A DNA stretch of 64,000 nucleotides from Sideroxydans sp. (lineage in GTDB: Bacteria; Pseudomonadota; Gammaproteobacteria; Burkholderiales; Gallionellaceae): positions 20,397-84,396 of the forward strand of contig JAGXGC010000035.1 of the NCBI GenBank assembly GCA_024636935.1, read 5' to 3'. Position numbers and translations under genes: made by a program. Of the stretch, positions 44,333 through 52,459 are shown piece by piece (the stretch's first letter is position 1; each line of letters starts with the position of its first letter). Below the pieces are notes generated by a model. It saw nothing but the letters and a program-made list of their open reading frames with translations. It was not told the DNA's origin and made no database searches.

Positions 44333-44474
44333 AGCGGAGAGGTGGTCCATTCAGGGGGCAGTAACAGCGATGGAATAAGGGTTGAAGGAATGCCGGCAAA
44401 GGTACAAAGTGCATTTCATGGGGTTGGTTTGAGCGGTTTCTTTTAACCTGTTCCACTTCAATCGGAGGTCCATC

Positions 44475-44861
44475 ATGTATTCACCTGTTACGATTCCTTT
44501 TGGGGCGAAGATGCTCTTCAATACGGCCACAATCAAACCCGATGTGGCTTTCGAAGATGTTGAGCTGGCGCTGGCCGAGATGTGCAATGTGGTGAAGGAT
44601 ACTTACGGCGGTGACAAGGGCGGTTTCATCGCCGGTCAGGTCTATGAGTTCTCGGGTTTTGTATCGGACGAAGGCTCGTTGAGCGATTCAAAATCTGCGG
44701 AAAAACATATTGCGATCGTTACCTACTGGAAGTCTTTCGAGGAGCATGAACGGTCGCACGCCGATAAGGCATTCAAGGATAAATTCGCGGCGTTGGCCGA
44801 GCTGTGTGTCGAGAGTAAGGAATTGGGTTACAACATGCTTTGGCAGGGGGCGCTGGAATAG
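44475..44861 (+). CDS. Small protein with possible dimeric alpha/beta-barrel fold
   Basis: The 128-residue soluble protein contains HIAIVTYWKSFEEHERSHADKAFKDKFAAL, the pattern of antibiotic-biosynthesis-monooxygenase-like (ABM) folds that end in a helix-strand unit. No catalytic residues can be assigned. GGAGG (44464-44468) sits six bases before the ATG. Confidence 0.6.
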   Translation: MYSPVTIPFGAKMLFNTATIKPDVAFEDVELALAEMCNVVKDTYGGDKGGFIAGQVYEFSGFVSDEGSLSDSKSAEKHIAIVTYWKSFEEHERSHADKAFKDKFAALAELCVESKELGYNMLWQGALE

Positions 44862-44930
44862 GCTTTATATGCTGAATGGCGTAACTGCTGGGATTGGAAT
44901 ATTTCAGTGCGGTAAACCTAGGGGGCGATA

Positions 44931-45257
44931 ATGAAAACAAAAGCGATGTTGTGTGCGAGTGTGATGGCGGTGGCCGGTTTTTTTAGCCTTCCGGCAATGG
45001 CAGATGAAGCAAAATGCCTCAATACCTTTTCTTCGATGATCACTGCAGAGCTTGATGCGGCGTACAAGCAGCAAGGACATCCCAAGCCAAGCTTCGAGAA
45101 CTTTGGCAAAGTCAAAGACCTTGGCTTGTCTCACCTTGAAGCAAAAGTGAGCAAATGGCCCAAGGATGCGACCTTCTCGATCAGTGTGCTGGACGATCAC
45201 ATTTCATTCGCAGTCTTTTGCCCTGGAAAAATGAAAGAGGGTGAGTGGCGGCCTTGA
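44931..45257 (+). CDS. Small exported hypothetical protein
   Basis: The 108-residue protein has a signal peptide (cleaved after LPAMA) and two cysteines in the mature part (KCLNTF and VFCPGK) that could form a disulfide. GGGGG precedes the ATG by 4 bases. No family is recognised. Confidence 0.6.
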   Translation: MKTKAMLCASVMAVAGFFSLPAMADEAKCLNTFSSMITAELDAAYKQQGHPKPSFENFGKVKDLGLSHLEAKVSKWPKDATFSISVLDDHISFAVFCPGKMKEGEWRP

Positions 45258-45327
45258 GGTCACAAGGGTTTAGGTTCAATGTAGGTTTCATAACCGCTTC
45301 GTGCGGGAATCGAAAGGAACATAGCTC

Positions 45328-45774
45328 ATGACTACAGGCACTATTCGTCTTCATCGTGTATTTCGTACCCAACCGGAACGCATCTATAAAGCGTTCCTTG
45401 ATGCCGAAGCGATCGTGAAGTGGTTGCCGCCCTACGGTTTTACCTGCAAGGTCGAACAGATGGATGCAAAGGTTGGCGGAACTTTTAAGATGTCGTTCAC
45501 GAACTTCTCGAACGGGAACAGTGAGTCGTTCGGGGGAGAGTACCTGGAGCTCGTGCCTGCTCAGAAGATCCGCTATTCGGATCAGTTCAATGATCCGAAC
45601 CTGCCCGGAGAGATGATGACAACGGTGGTTTTGACGCCGGTTTCGTGCGGCACCGAAATCACTATCGTGCAGGAGGGTGTTCCAGATATGATCCCGCTTG
45701 AGATGTGCTATCTCGGCTGGCAAGAATCACTCGCTCAGCTCGCAAATCTGGTCGAGCCTGAGGTACTGGGTTGA
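45328..45774 (+). CDS. SRPBCC/AHSA1-family protein
   Basis: The 148-residue protein has the START-like AHSA1 pattern: TQPERIYKAFLDAEAIVKWLPP, DAKVGGTFKMSF, GGEYLELVPAQKIRYSDQF and the closing LGWQESLAQLANLVE helix. Such proteins bind small hydrophobic molecules or assist chaperones; the ligand here is unknown. AAGGAA lies before the ATG. Confidence 0.85.
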   Translation: MTTGTIRLHRVFRTQPERIYKAFLDAEAIVKWLPPYGFTCKVEQMDAKVGGTFKMSFTNFSNGNSESFGGEYLELVPAQKIRYSDQFNDPNLPGEMMTTVVLTPVSCGTEITIVQEGVPDMIPLEMCYLGWQESLAQLANLVEPEVLG

Positions 45775-45846
45775 AATAAAGCAAAGTTGTTGTAGTCGTG
45801 TCTTTCGCAGTGAATCGAAGTTGATCAAAAACCTAAGGAGATCATC

Positions 45847-45921
45847 ATGGGCAGCAAAGACAAACGGAAAGAATCAAAGGGGAAGCAGCCGAAACCCGCT
45901 CCGGTACCTGCAGCGAAATAA
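45847..45921 (+). CDS. 24-residue basic, proline-rich peptide
   Basis: An ATG at 45847 with AAGGAG (45835-45840) opens a 24-codon frame beginning MGSKDKRKESKGKQPKP and ending in APVPAAK. The peptide is strongly basic. It is followed 38 bp later by a perfect terminator hairpin (45960-45981), which supports a real short transcript. Function unknown; expression unproven. Confidence 0.5.
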   Translation: MGSKDKRKESKGKQPKPAPVPAAK

Positions 45922-45959
45922 TCCGGTGCCAACCGGGCTGCAATGAAGTAACGTTTTAC

Positions 45960-45981
45960 ACATCGCCCGCAAGGGCGATGT
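45960..45981 (+). terminator. Terminator hairpin (ATCGCCC-GCAA-GGGCGAT family)
   Basis: ACATCGCCC and GGGCGATGT form a perfect 9-bp stem with a GCAA loop, followed by TTCATTT. It can serve the small ORF at 45847 and, from the other side, the gene ending at 46002. Confidence 0.75.
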
Positions 45982-46001
45982 TCATTTCTGAATCAATATT
46001 T

Positions 46002-46676
46002 CTAGGAAGATTCGGTCTTGTGACCTTTGTTTTCCGCTAAGAAGGACTCGCCTTCCTCTGATGAAAGGGATTTCCAAGGCAGCGGTATCAGGCCGGGTAC
46101 GCGCGCCATATAGCGGCGGTAAGTCTCTCCGTGATAGACCAACAGTTTCTTCTCTTCCAGATACGATCCGACGATGAAATAGAGTGTGATGATCGCGCTG
46201 GTCAACAGTGTCGTCAGGCTCATGTCGCGCGTCCAGACCAAGATCAGTCCGAAGAAGTACCAAGGATGACGCACATGGCGGTGGAACGGTGAAAGGTGGA
46301 AGTGTTCTTGATCTTCGACTTTTCGGACATGGGACTGTAGCTGGCGCAGGCCGAGGAATTCCTGCATGTCGTAACTTTTAAATGTCAGCCAAAAGCCAAA
46401 GATCGCAGCCAGCGCCAATCCATTCGCCAGCCAAGCGGCGATTCCCTGCCATTGCCACAACATCGGCTCGGGATCGTTGTAGCTGAGCCACAAGATCGGC
46501 AGCAACAGGAGCGACGCCAGGATGTTGAACGTGAGCCGGTAATATGGCATCAGATTCGGCCATGCGGCGGCAACCCAGCGCTTAACAAGCAGTGAGGCCA
46601 ATGCAGAGTGCAGGGTGAAGTATGCGATCCAGGATAATGAAAGCAACGCAATGTCACGCCAGCCGGATTCAGTCAT
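46002..46676 (-). CDS. Isoprenylcysteine methyltransferase-like membrane protein
   Basis: The 224-residue protein has five to six membrane helices and the ICMT/NnrU-type C-terminal block. That block comprises HRHVRHPWYFFGLILVW (about residues 132-148), then YFIVGSYLEEKKLLVYHGETYRRYMARVPGLIPLPW. This block binds SAM in the methyltransferase family. The substrate in bacteria is unknown. It is reverse-oriented; about 290 bp upstream (46677-46966) carry no gene but end in the hairpin before the rsgA-type gene. Confidence 0.8.
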   Translation of the reverse strand: MTESGWRDIALLSLSWIAYFTLHSALASLLVKRWVAAAWPNLMPYYRLTFNILASLLLLPILWLSYNDPEPMLWQWQGIAAWLANGLALAAIFGFWLTFKSYDMQEFLGLRQLQSHVRKVEDQEHFHLSPFHRHVRHPWYFFGLILVWTRDMSLTTLLTSAIITLYFIVGSYLEEKKLLVYHGETYRRYMARVPGLIPLPWKSLSSEEGESFLAENKGHKTESS

Positions 46677-46918
46677 GAGCGATCCTTGTCTTTCTTCCCG
46701 TTCGCGGGAATGAGTGGGAGCGATTCATCTTGCCCCATTTTCTCAAAAGTTATTCTTTTATTGCCAAGAAGGTATCTGGTTTCAGCCGGCGAGAATGGCC
46801 ATTCTGAACTACTGCCGGATTTTGTGAATGATAATAGGCATCAGTCCACGGTTCTAAATCGGAATTTGAATCATGGGAACTTATCAACCTATCTGTTTAT
46901 CATTGCTTTAGTTTTTTC

Positions 46919-46945
46919 ACATCGCGCTTGGGGCGATGTTTTTTT
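46919..46945 (+). terminator. Terminator-like hairpin in the leader of the RsgA-type gene
   Basis: ACATCGC (46919-46925) pairs with GCGATGT (46933-46939) around a 7-nt loop, and a run of seven T follows. It ends 21 bp before the ATG of the GTPase gene, so it lies inside that gene's leader unless a promoter overlaps the hairpin. It is a variant of the other ATCGCCC hairpins. Confidence 0.6.
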
Positions 46946-46966
46946 AGAGGTATGGAGGCGTACATC

Positions 46967-48019
46967 ATGGAGTTGAGCGATCTTGGTTTGGATAGCCAAC
47001 TTGCGGCGCAGGCGAAATGTGGCGCTGATCAGCATCTGGCGCGGGTAACGGCGGTTGATCGCGGGCGCTATGTCATTCGCAATGAGCATGGCGAGCTGCC
47101 GGCCGAGCTGACAGGAAAGTTCTTGCACATGGTGACTTCATCGGAGGATATGCCGTGTGTGGGCGATTGGGCGTGTGTGCAGTATCACGATGCAGGATCG
47201 GCTGCGAGCATCCATGATGTGCTGCCGCGGCGCTCGTTCCTGCGGCGCAAGGCTCCCGGCAAGAACATCGATTTCCAAATGATCGCGGCGAACATCGATG
47301 CGGCGTTCATCGTGCAGTCATGCCATTTCGATTTCAACGTGCGCAGGCTTGAGCGTTATCTGGTGATGGTGAACGAGGGGCAGATCGAGCCGGTGCTGCT
47401 GCTGACCAAGACCGACTTGGTGAGTGCGGATGAGTTGGATCAAATGATCGGCAGCATCCGCGCGGCAGGCATCAATGCACACATCATTGCGCTCAGTAAT
47501 ATGACGGGTGAGGGCGTGGCACAGGTGCGTGAGGTGATGGAAGCGGGCAAGACTTATTGCCTGCTGGGCTCTTCGGGTGTGGGCAAGACGACGCTCATCA
47601 ATCAACTGCTCGGCCAGGATGCGCTGGAAACTGGCGCGGTGAGCGGGTCAGGTGAAGGTCGCCATACCACCACACGTCGCCATCTGATCGCGCTCGATAG
47701 CGGCGCACTGCTGATCGATATGCCGGGTATGCGCGAATTGGGTCTCATGAGCGCGGGTGAAGGGCTTGATGATAGCTTCGCCGACATCAAGCTGCTCAGC
47801 AGCCAATGCCGCTTCACCGATTGTGGCCACGACAATGAGCCGGGCTGCGCGATCCGCAAGGCGATCGATCAAGGGGAGTTGAATGCGGCGCATTACCAGA
47901 GCTTTTTGAAGCTGAAGGCCGAGTCGGATTTCAACGAGATGTCGTACATGGATAAGCGGAAGAAGGATAAGGCATTCGGCAAGATGATCCGCACAGTGCT
48001 GAAAGAGAAGCAGAAGTGA
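46967..48019 (+). CDS. rsgA: Ribosome small-subunit-dependent GTPase A (RsgA/YjeQ family)
   Basis: The 350-residue protein is a circularly permuted GTPase that helps mature the 30S subunit. It has an OB-fold domain (about residues 20-100), G4 LLLTKTDLV, G1 GSSGVGKTTL, G3 DMPGMRELG and a C-terminal zinc motif (QCRFTDCGHDNEPGCAI). The ATG at 46967 is chosen because GGAGG (46954-46958) is 8 bp upstream; an earlier ATG at 46952 has no useful site. A terminator-like hairpin ends 21 bp before the start, so its promoter and leader are unusual. It may be a second RsgA-type copy; no other is in the window. Confidence 0.92.
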   Translation: MELSDLGLDSQLAAQAKCGADQHLARVTAVDRGRYVIRNEHGELPAELTGKFLHMVTSSEDMPCVGDWACVQYHDAGSAASIHDVLPRRSFLRRKAPGKNIDFQMIAANIDAAFIVQSCHFDFNVRRLERYLVMVNEGQIEPVLLLTKTDLVSADELDQMIGSIRAAGINAHIIALSNMTGEGVAQVREVMEAGKTYCLLGSSGVGKTTLINQLLGQDALETGAVSGSGEGRHTTTRRHLIALDSGALLIDMPGMRELGLMSAGEGLDDSFADIKLLSSQCRFTDCGHDNEPGCAIRKAIDQGELNAAHYQSFLKLKAESDFNEMSYMDKRKKDKAFGKMIRTVLKEKQK

Positions 48020-48080
48020 GATAATCCGGCGAATTCGCGCAACATCACCGTGCAACAATTTGAACAGGGAGTTGATCGAG

Positions 48081-48575
48081 ATGACTGGTATCAATAAATA
48101 CGTTGTTGTACTGGCTGCATTGATCTTGGTCGGGTGCGGCCCTAAGGAAGATCAGTTCGTGGATGCCAAGGCCGCTTCCGCGCTGCAGGGACGGGGCCAT
48201 TTGTTATTGGATATTCGTGAGCACGATGGTTACAAAGTGTTCCGGATACCGAACAGTACGCACATTCCTTTTGGTCGCCTGAAGTCTCGCTTGGATGAAT
48301 TGGCTGAATACAAAGCCAAGCCCATTGTGCTGATCGATTATTCCGGACTGAGATCCCCGCGAGCATGGGAGATGCTGAAAAAATCCGGTTTCAATCAAGT
48401 GTCGATCGTTAAAGGCGGCGCCAAAGAATGGAAAGAAGCCGGGCTACCTATCGAGACGATGGAAGAGCAGATGGAGAGCGCGCGCTTAGAGCAAGAGCAG
48501 CAGCTGGAACTGGAGCAGTTGCAAAGGGAGATAGAGCGGTTGAAGCAAGAGTCGATGGAGTCAGCAACGCAGTAG
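48081..48575 (+). CDS. Rhodanese-like lipoprotein lacking the active-site cysteine
   Basis: The 164-residue protein has a lipoprotein signal (LILVGCGPK; lipobox cysteine about residue 17), then a rhodanese-like domain (about 30-130; LLDIREHDGYKVFRIPNSTHIPFGRL). Its active-site loop reads VLIDYSGLRS where catalytic rhodaneses have a Cys-Arg motif, so sulfurtransferase activity is unlikely. The C-terminus (about 132-160) is a Glu/Gln-rich coiled coil. The ATG at 48081 is chosen over 48060 because it gives the correct lipoprotein start. Probably a binding or scaffold protein of the envelope. Confidence 0.8.
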   Translation: MTGINKYVVVLAALILVGCGPKEDQFVDAKAASALQGRGHLLLDIREHDGYKVFRIPNSTHIPFGRLKSRLDELAEYKAKPIVLIDYSGLRSPRAWEMLKKSGFNQVSIVKGGAKEWKEAGLPIETMEEQMESARLEQEQQLELEQLQREIERLKQESMESATQ

Positions 48576-48649
48576 TTTTGTAATACTGATGTGCATAGAT
48601 CAATGCATACCCAGATTTCCGAGTCGAAGTGTTCAAGGGGAATGACACG

Positions 48650-49816
48650 ATGCAAACCGGACCGCGTGAGATCGTAACGCCATTCAGAACCATCCCGCTG
48701 GAGGTGCCGGAGGGGATGAAGCACAACGAGTTCTTCAATAGCACTGAGAACTTGAACGATCTGGTGAGTAACAACGGTCTGCTGATGAATCAGGAGAATC
48801 TGTTGCTGTATCGCAAGGCGCTGGGACACAGCACCGAGTTCGATTGCTCGATCATCTACAACACTTCCAAGACCATCCTCAATCCGCTGGGGCGGCCGGT
48901 GCGGCGCACGCAGGTGGCGGACAATGTGAAGCATGTGTGGAATCGAATGAATCAGATCATCATCGATTACATGCTGGAGCAGTATCCCGACCCTGCTGAG
49001 GCGTTGATTCTGGCGGGCGAGGCGAGTCTGGATGCGACGTGGCCGCTGACTTCGCCCGGTGTGCCGAGCATCCGTATGTTGCATAACCACTTCGTCGTCT
49101 TTCCCACGCAGTCTTTGCGTGAGGCCAAGCTGGCCGATTCCGGCAATCCCAATCTTACCGATGGCGGGCAGCACAGTCTGTTTCAGGCTTATATGCGCGA
49201 TGTGTATCGCGACTTTTTCGACAAGGCGCTGAGCTTGAAGATCCTTAAGCCGGCAAGCGAGGAGGATGCGCGCATCCATCTCACCGGTTATCCGCAGGGG
49301 CTGCCCAGTTGGGAGATTCAGGGCGGGGCGAGCGCGTTGAAAGATGTGCATTTCTGGAAAGAGTACGACGAGGTGCTGCAGGGCTTTCTGGATTTCTATC
49401 GCACGTTCTTTTCGCAGGTCTCCACGCACAATGCGCCGATGCTGGCGGATGTGCATTTCCCGGAGCAGGTGGAAAGCGTGCTGCTGTTCAACAACGATTT
49501 CATGAAGACGGCGAAGAAGGTGCGCGATCACTGCATCGTGGATGCGAAATATGCGAATGCCATTCGCTGGCAGCCGGCGTTCAAACAGATCATCTACCGC
49601 AACGATGCGGGCAAACTGATCGTGACCATCAGCCAGAACTCCATCGGCAATGCGATCACTGAGTTGCTCGGGGTGGTGGTGAATCGCATTCCCGATGCAG
49701 ACGCTTATGCGCAGCAAGAACCCGCGCTGATCGCGCGCCTGTTGGAAGTGCGCCGTCGTTTGGTAGAGGCCGATCTGGGCGAGGGCATTGCCACGGCTTG
49801 GTGGCCAAAGGAGTAG
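48650..49816 (+). CDS. Hypothetical protein, 388 residues
   Basis: Not recognised. The soluble protein has no signal peptide or membrane segment. Notable features are an acidic N-terminus, a central IRMLHNHFVVFP stretch with two histidines (about residues 142-153), and HLTGYPQGLPSWEIQGG. The helix-rich end has FNNDFMKTAKKVRDHCIVD and ends EGIATAWWPKE. AAGGGG (48635-48640) supports the ATG at 48650 over a GTG at 48629. It stands as a single gene after the rhodanese lipoprotein. Confidence 0.65.
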   Translation: MQTGPREIVTPFRTIPLEVPEGMKHNEFFNSTENLNDLVSNNGLLMNQENLLLYRKALGHSTEFDCSIIYNTSKTILNPLGRPVRRTQVADNVKHVWNRMNQIIIDYMLEQYPDPAEALILAGEASLDATWPLTSPGVPSIRMLHNHFVVFPTQSLREAKLADSGNPNLTDGGQHSLFQAYMRDVYRDFFDKALSLKILKPASEEDARIHLTGYPQGLPSWEIQGGASALKDVHFWKEYDEVLQGFLDFYRTFFSQVSTHNAPMLADVHFPEQVESVLLFNNDFMKTAKKVRDHCIVDAKYANAIRWQPAFKQIIYRNDAGKLIVTISQNSIGNAITELLGVVVNRIPDADAYAQQEPALIARLLEVRRRLVEADLGEGIATAWWPKE

Positions 49817-49910
49817 GCAGCTGAACGAAGGTATTGGATAGTGTTGCGCGCGGTATGAACGATAATCCGTGCTACTTTCCGAATTGGTTATGAATTGATT
49901 AGGGATTGAA

Positions 49911-50915
49911 ATGAATACAAAGAATACGACGACTACATTGCTGAAGGCCACTTTGCTGGCCGTTTTATTTTTTGGGCTGGGCGGGTGTACATCTGTGGTG
50001 AAGCTGAATGTGAAGCATGCGCCTGAGATGGATATGGGCGCGACGCGGACCTTGAGTTTGACGCGCTTCACGGTATCGGGTCAGGTGAATCTGGATGCGG
50101 CCAATGATCGGGATGCATGGAGCTCATTGCTGAAGAATGCGGTGGTGGGTAGCTTTGCAGCCCCTTCTGATGTGAGCGTGCAGGAGAACCAGTATTCAAG
50201 CCTGGTGGATGCACTGGTGCGCAATGGTTATTACAAGATCAGTACCGGTGAGGCGGATGCAAAGCTTAGCGGGCATGTGGAATACCGGGTGAATGACAGC
50301 TTGTCTTCGCAGGAGAACAAGAAAGCGGAAGAGGGCAAGCGGATGACTTACACCCTGACGCGTACGGTGGAGGCGACGCTGAATTTTTTGGTGACGGATA
50401 AGCACGGTATGGTGTTGGGGAACTCGCAGGTTCAACATTCTTCGGAGAAGAAGTGGACAGACGACACTGAGGCGGAGGTGCGAAAGCGTGCGCAGCAGTT
50501 GAGTGTGTCATCGTATGTGATGGATGAGGTGGCCGCCGCGAACGAACTTTTGGTGAAAAAGATCGCCCCGCACTTCGTGATGGAAAGTCGTGTGCTGGAA
50601 GAATGTGACAGCGACCAGAGCAAGAAGGGTAACAAGGCGGCCGAGAATGGCGATTGGCTGGTGGCGGTGAGTCACTGGCAATCGATGAGCAGCAGTGGTG
50701 ATGCGAAATGCCGCCATGCGGCGGAGTACAACCTAGGCGTGTTCGACGAGAGTGAAGGTCGTCTGGGTGAGGCGTTGATGCGATTCGAGAACGTGTTTGC
50801 CTTTACGCATAACGCTAAATTCTCTGCCGATGTCGAACGCATCCGTCAACGCATGCGCGAAGAGGAACGGATGAAACAGAACGAGGCGAAAAGGCAGCAG
50901 GCTGCACCGCGTTGA
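49911..50915 (+). CDS. Lipoprotein of unknown function with TPR-like tail
   Basis: The 334-residue protein has a lipobox (FFGLGGC, Cys26). Residues about 40-200 form a beta-rich domain with LTRFTVSGQVNLD and YKISTGEADAKLSGHVEYRV. The end (about 230-320, GDWLVAVSHWQSMSS... AEYNLGVFDESEGRLGEALMRF) looks like TPR helices. It resembles lipoproteins that present a beta-domain with a TPR tail in the periplasm; no family name can be given. The following HDOD gene begins 54 bp later. Confidence 0.72.
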   Translation: MNTKNTTTTLLKATLLAVLFFGLGGCTSVVKLNVKHAPEMDMGATRTLSLTRFTVSGQVNLDAANDRDAWSSLLKNAVVGSFAAPSDVSVQENQYSSLVDALVRNGYYKISTGEADAKLSGHVEYRVNDSLSSQENKKAEEGKRMTYTLTRTVEATLNFLVTDKHGMVLGNSQVQHSSEKKWTDDTEAEVRKRAQQLSVSSYVMDEVAAANELLVKKIAPHFVMESRVLEECDSDQSKKGNKAAENGDWLVAVSHWQSMSSSGDAKCRHAAEYNLGVFDESEGRLGEALMRFENVFAFTHNAKFSADVERIRQRMREEERMKQNEAKRQQAAPR

Positions 50916-50969
50916 ATCGTCGTTGATGGGGCGGTATTGCAATATTACTGAAGCAATTCTGGGGGTTAG

Positions 50970-52337
50970 ATGTTCGATTCGATACGTCGCATGTTGGGAG
51001 GAGCACCTAAAGAATCCTCCGCCGAGGTTTCCTTTCAGCAATTGAATGAGGTGGCACCGCTGAGCTCTGTGCCGGCGACAGTGCCGAATCTGAATGAGCA
51101 GAAGAATTCATCTTTTATCCGCCGTGATGCGATCCTAGATCAGAACGAGCGCATCGCAGGCTACGAGTTTGCTTTGGGCCAGAAGATGCAGAGCCGCTTG
51201 ATGGACAAGAGTGCGCTGATCCGCCGTGTGTATGACGAGGCGATGCTGAGTAACCTTGCGCCGCTTGGTGTGTCGTCTTTGTTGGGCGGGCGCAGTGCAT
51301 TCATTCGACTGTCGGTGGAGTCGTTGCGCAGCCCGTTGCTGCCTGCCATCGCCAATCCCAATATGGTGATCATGATCGCGCCGCGTCCGGTTTCAGAGAT
51401 CAACTTGGCCGAGTTGCGAGAGAGCTTGGCGCATGTGTCGATGATGGGTTTCAAGCTGGGCTGGTCAATCAACAAGCCTTGTCCGGAGTATGCCGAGTTC
51501 TTGCAACAGGCTGCTTTCGTTGAAATTGATACCTCTTCGATGGATGGTATCCAGTTGAAGGCGATGCTGGCTGATCTGCGTTCTTCCAACCCGGAGCAGA
51601 AGTTGATCGCCAGCCGTTTGCAGACTGTGGATGACTTTAAGTATTGTTTCGAGCGTCGCTTCGATTACTACATGGGGCCGTTCGTTTCCAGCCGTGAGAA
51701 TTGGCATCCGGCCAAGAGCGATGTGAATTACCTGCCGGTTTTCCAGGCGCTGGAAATGATTCGGGCGGGTGCCGAGTTCGATGCTATCGCCGAGTGTCTG
51801 CGTACCGATCCGGTGCTGACTTTCAAGCTGCTGCGATATATCAACTCCCCCGGTATCGGCTTGCAACAGAAGATCAACGAGATTCAGCAGGCATTGATGT
51901 TACTGGGCCGGGAGCGTTTCTACCGCTGGCTTTCATTGCTGTTGTTCGATAGCAAGAAACCCGGCTTCCATGAGAACGTGATCCGTGAACAGGCTTTGAC
52001 CCGCGGACGGTTGATGGAGATGTTAGCGGGCAAAGGGCAGGTGCCCGCCAATGCCGATCAGTTATTCTTGATCGGGTTGTTTTCGCTGATGAACCTGATG
52101 CTGGCGTTACCGCTGGAGGATGTGTTGAAGCAAGTGGCATTGCCGGAAGCAGTTGCTTCTGCGCTCCGGGGCGAAGCTGGGCCGCTGCATGATGCACTGG
52201 CATTGGCCGTGGCGCTGGAATCTGACAATGGCGAGATGGAAGCGGCTGCTGCGCAATGCGGGCTGGAGGCCGGCGATGTGACGGGCCAGATGATCGAGGC
52301 ATTGGCTTGGGCGCAGGAGATCGTGGCGGTCAGTTGA
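50970..52337 (+). CDS. EAL-like/HDOD domain signalling protein
   Basis: The 455-residue protein starts with a variable part, followed by a degenerate EAL-type domain (about residues 45-230) with no EAL signature and few metal ligands, then an HDOD domain (about 255-450; LRTDPVLTFKLLRYINSPGIGL). This layout matches CdgJ/YuxH-like proteins, which sense or relay rather than hydrolyse cyclic di-GMP. GGGGG precedes the ATG. No catalytic residues could be assigned. Confidence 0.82.
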   Translation: MFDSIRRMLGGAPKESSAEVSFQQLNEVAPLSSVPATVPNLNEQKNSSFIRRDAILDQNERIAGYEFALGQKMQSRLMDKSALIRRVYDEAMLSNLAPLGVSSLLGGRSAFIRLSVESLRSPLLPAIANPNMVIMIAPRPVSEINLAELRESLAHVSMMGFKLGWSINKPCPEYAEFLQQAAFVEIDTSSMDGIQLKAMLADLRSSNPEQKLIASRLQTVDDFKYCFERRFDYYMGPFVSSRENWHPAKSDVNYLPVFQALEMIRAGAEFDAIAECLRTDPVLTFKLLRYINSPGIGLQQKINEIQQALMLLGRERFYRWLSLLLFDSKKPGFHENVIREQALTRGRLMEMLAGKGQVPANADQLFLIGLFSLMNLMLALPLEDVLKQVALPEAVASALRGEAGPLHDALALAVALESDNGEMEAAAAQCGLEAGDVTGQMIEALAWAQEIVAVS

Positions 52338-52459
52338 GGGTGTCGCGGATTCAAGAGCGTTCACGATCCTTCGATCTGCTCCTGAACTGATCCAAGATAA
52401 GGCCGGAGGGTAAGGTGAGCTGGCCCGCTCATTCACCCTTGCCTCAAGGTTGTAAATGA

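Noticed and set aside
46686..46976. Forward frame of 96 codons upstream of the RsgA-type gene.
   Set aside because: It runs through the terminator-like hairpin and overlaps the start of the GTPase gene; no ribosome-binding site.
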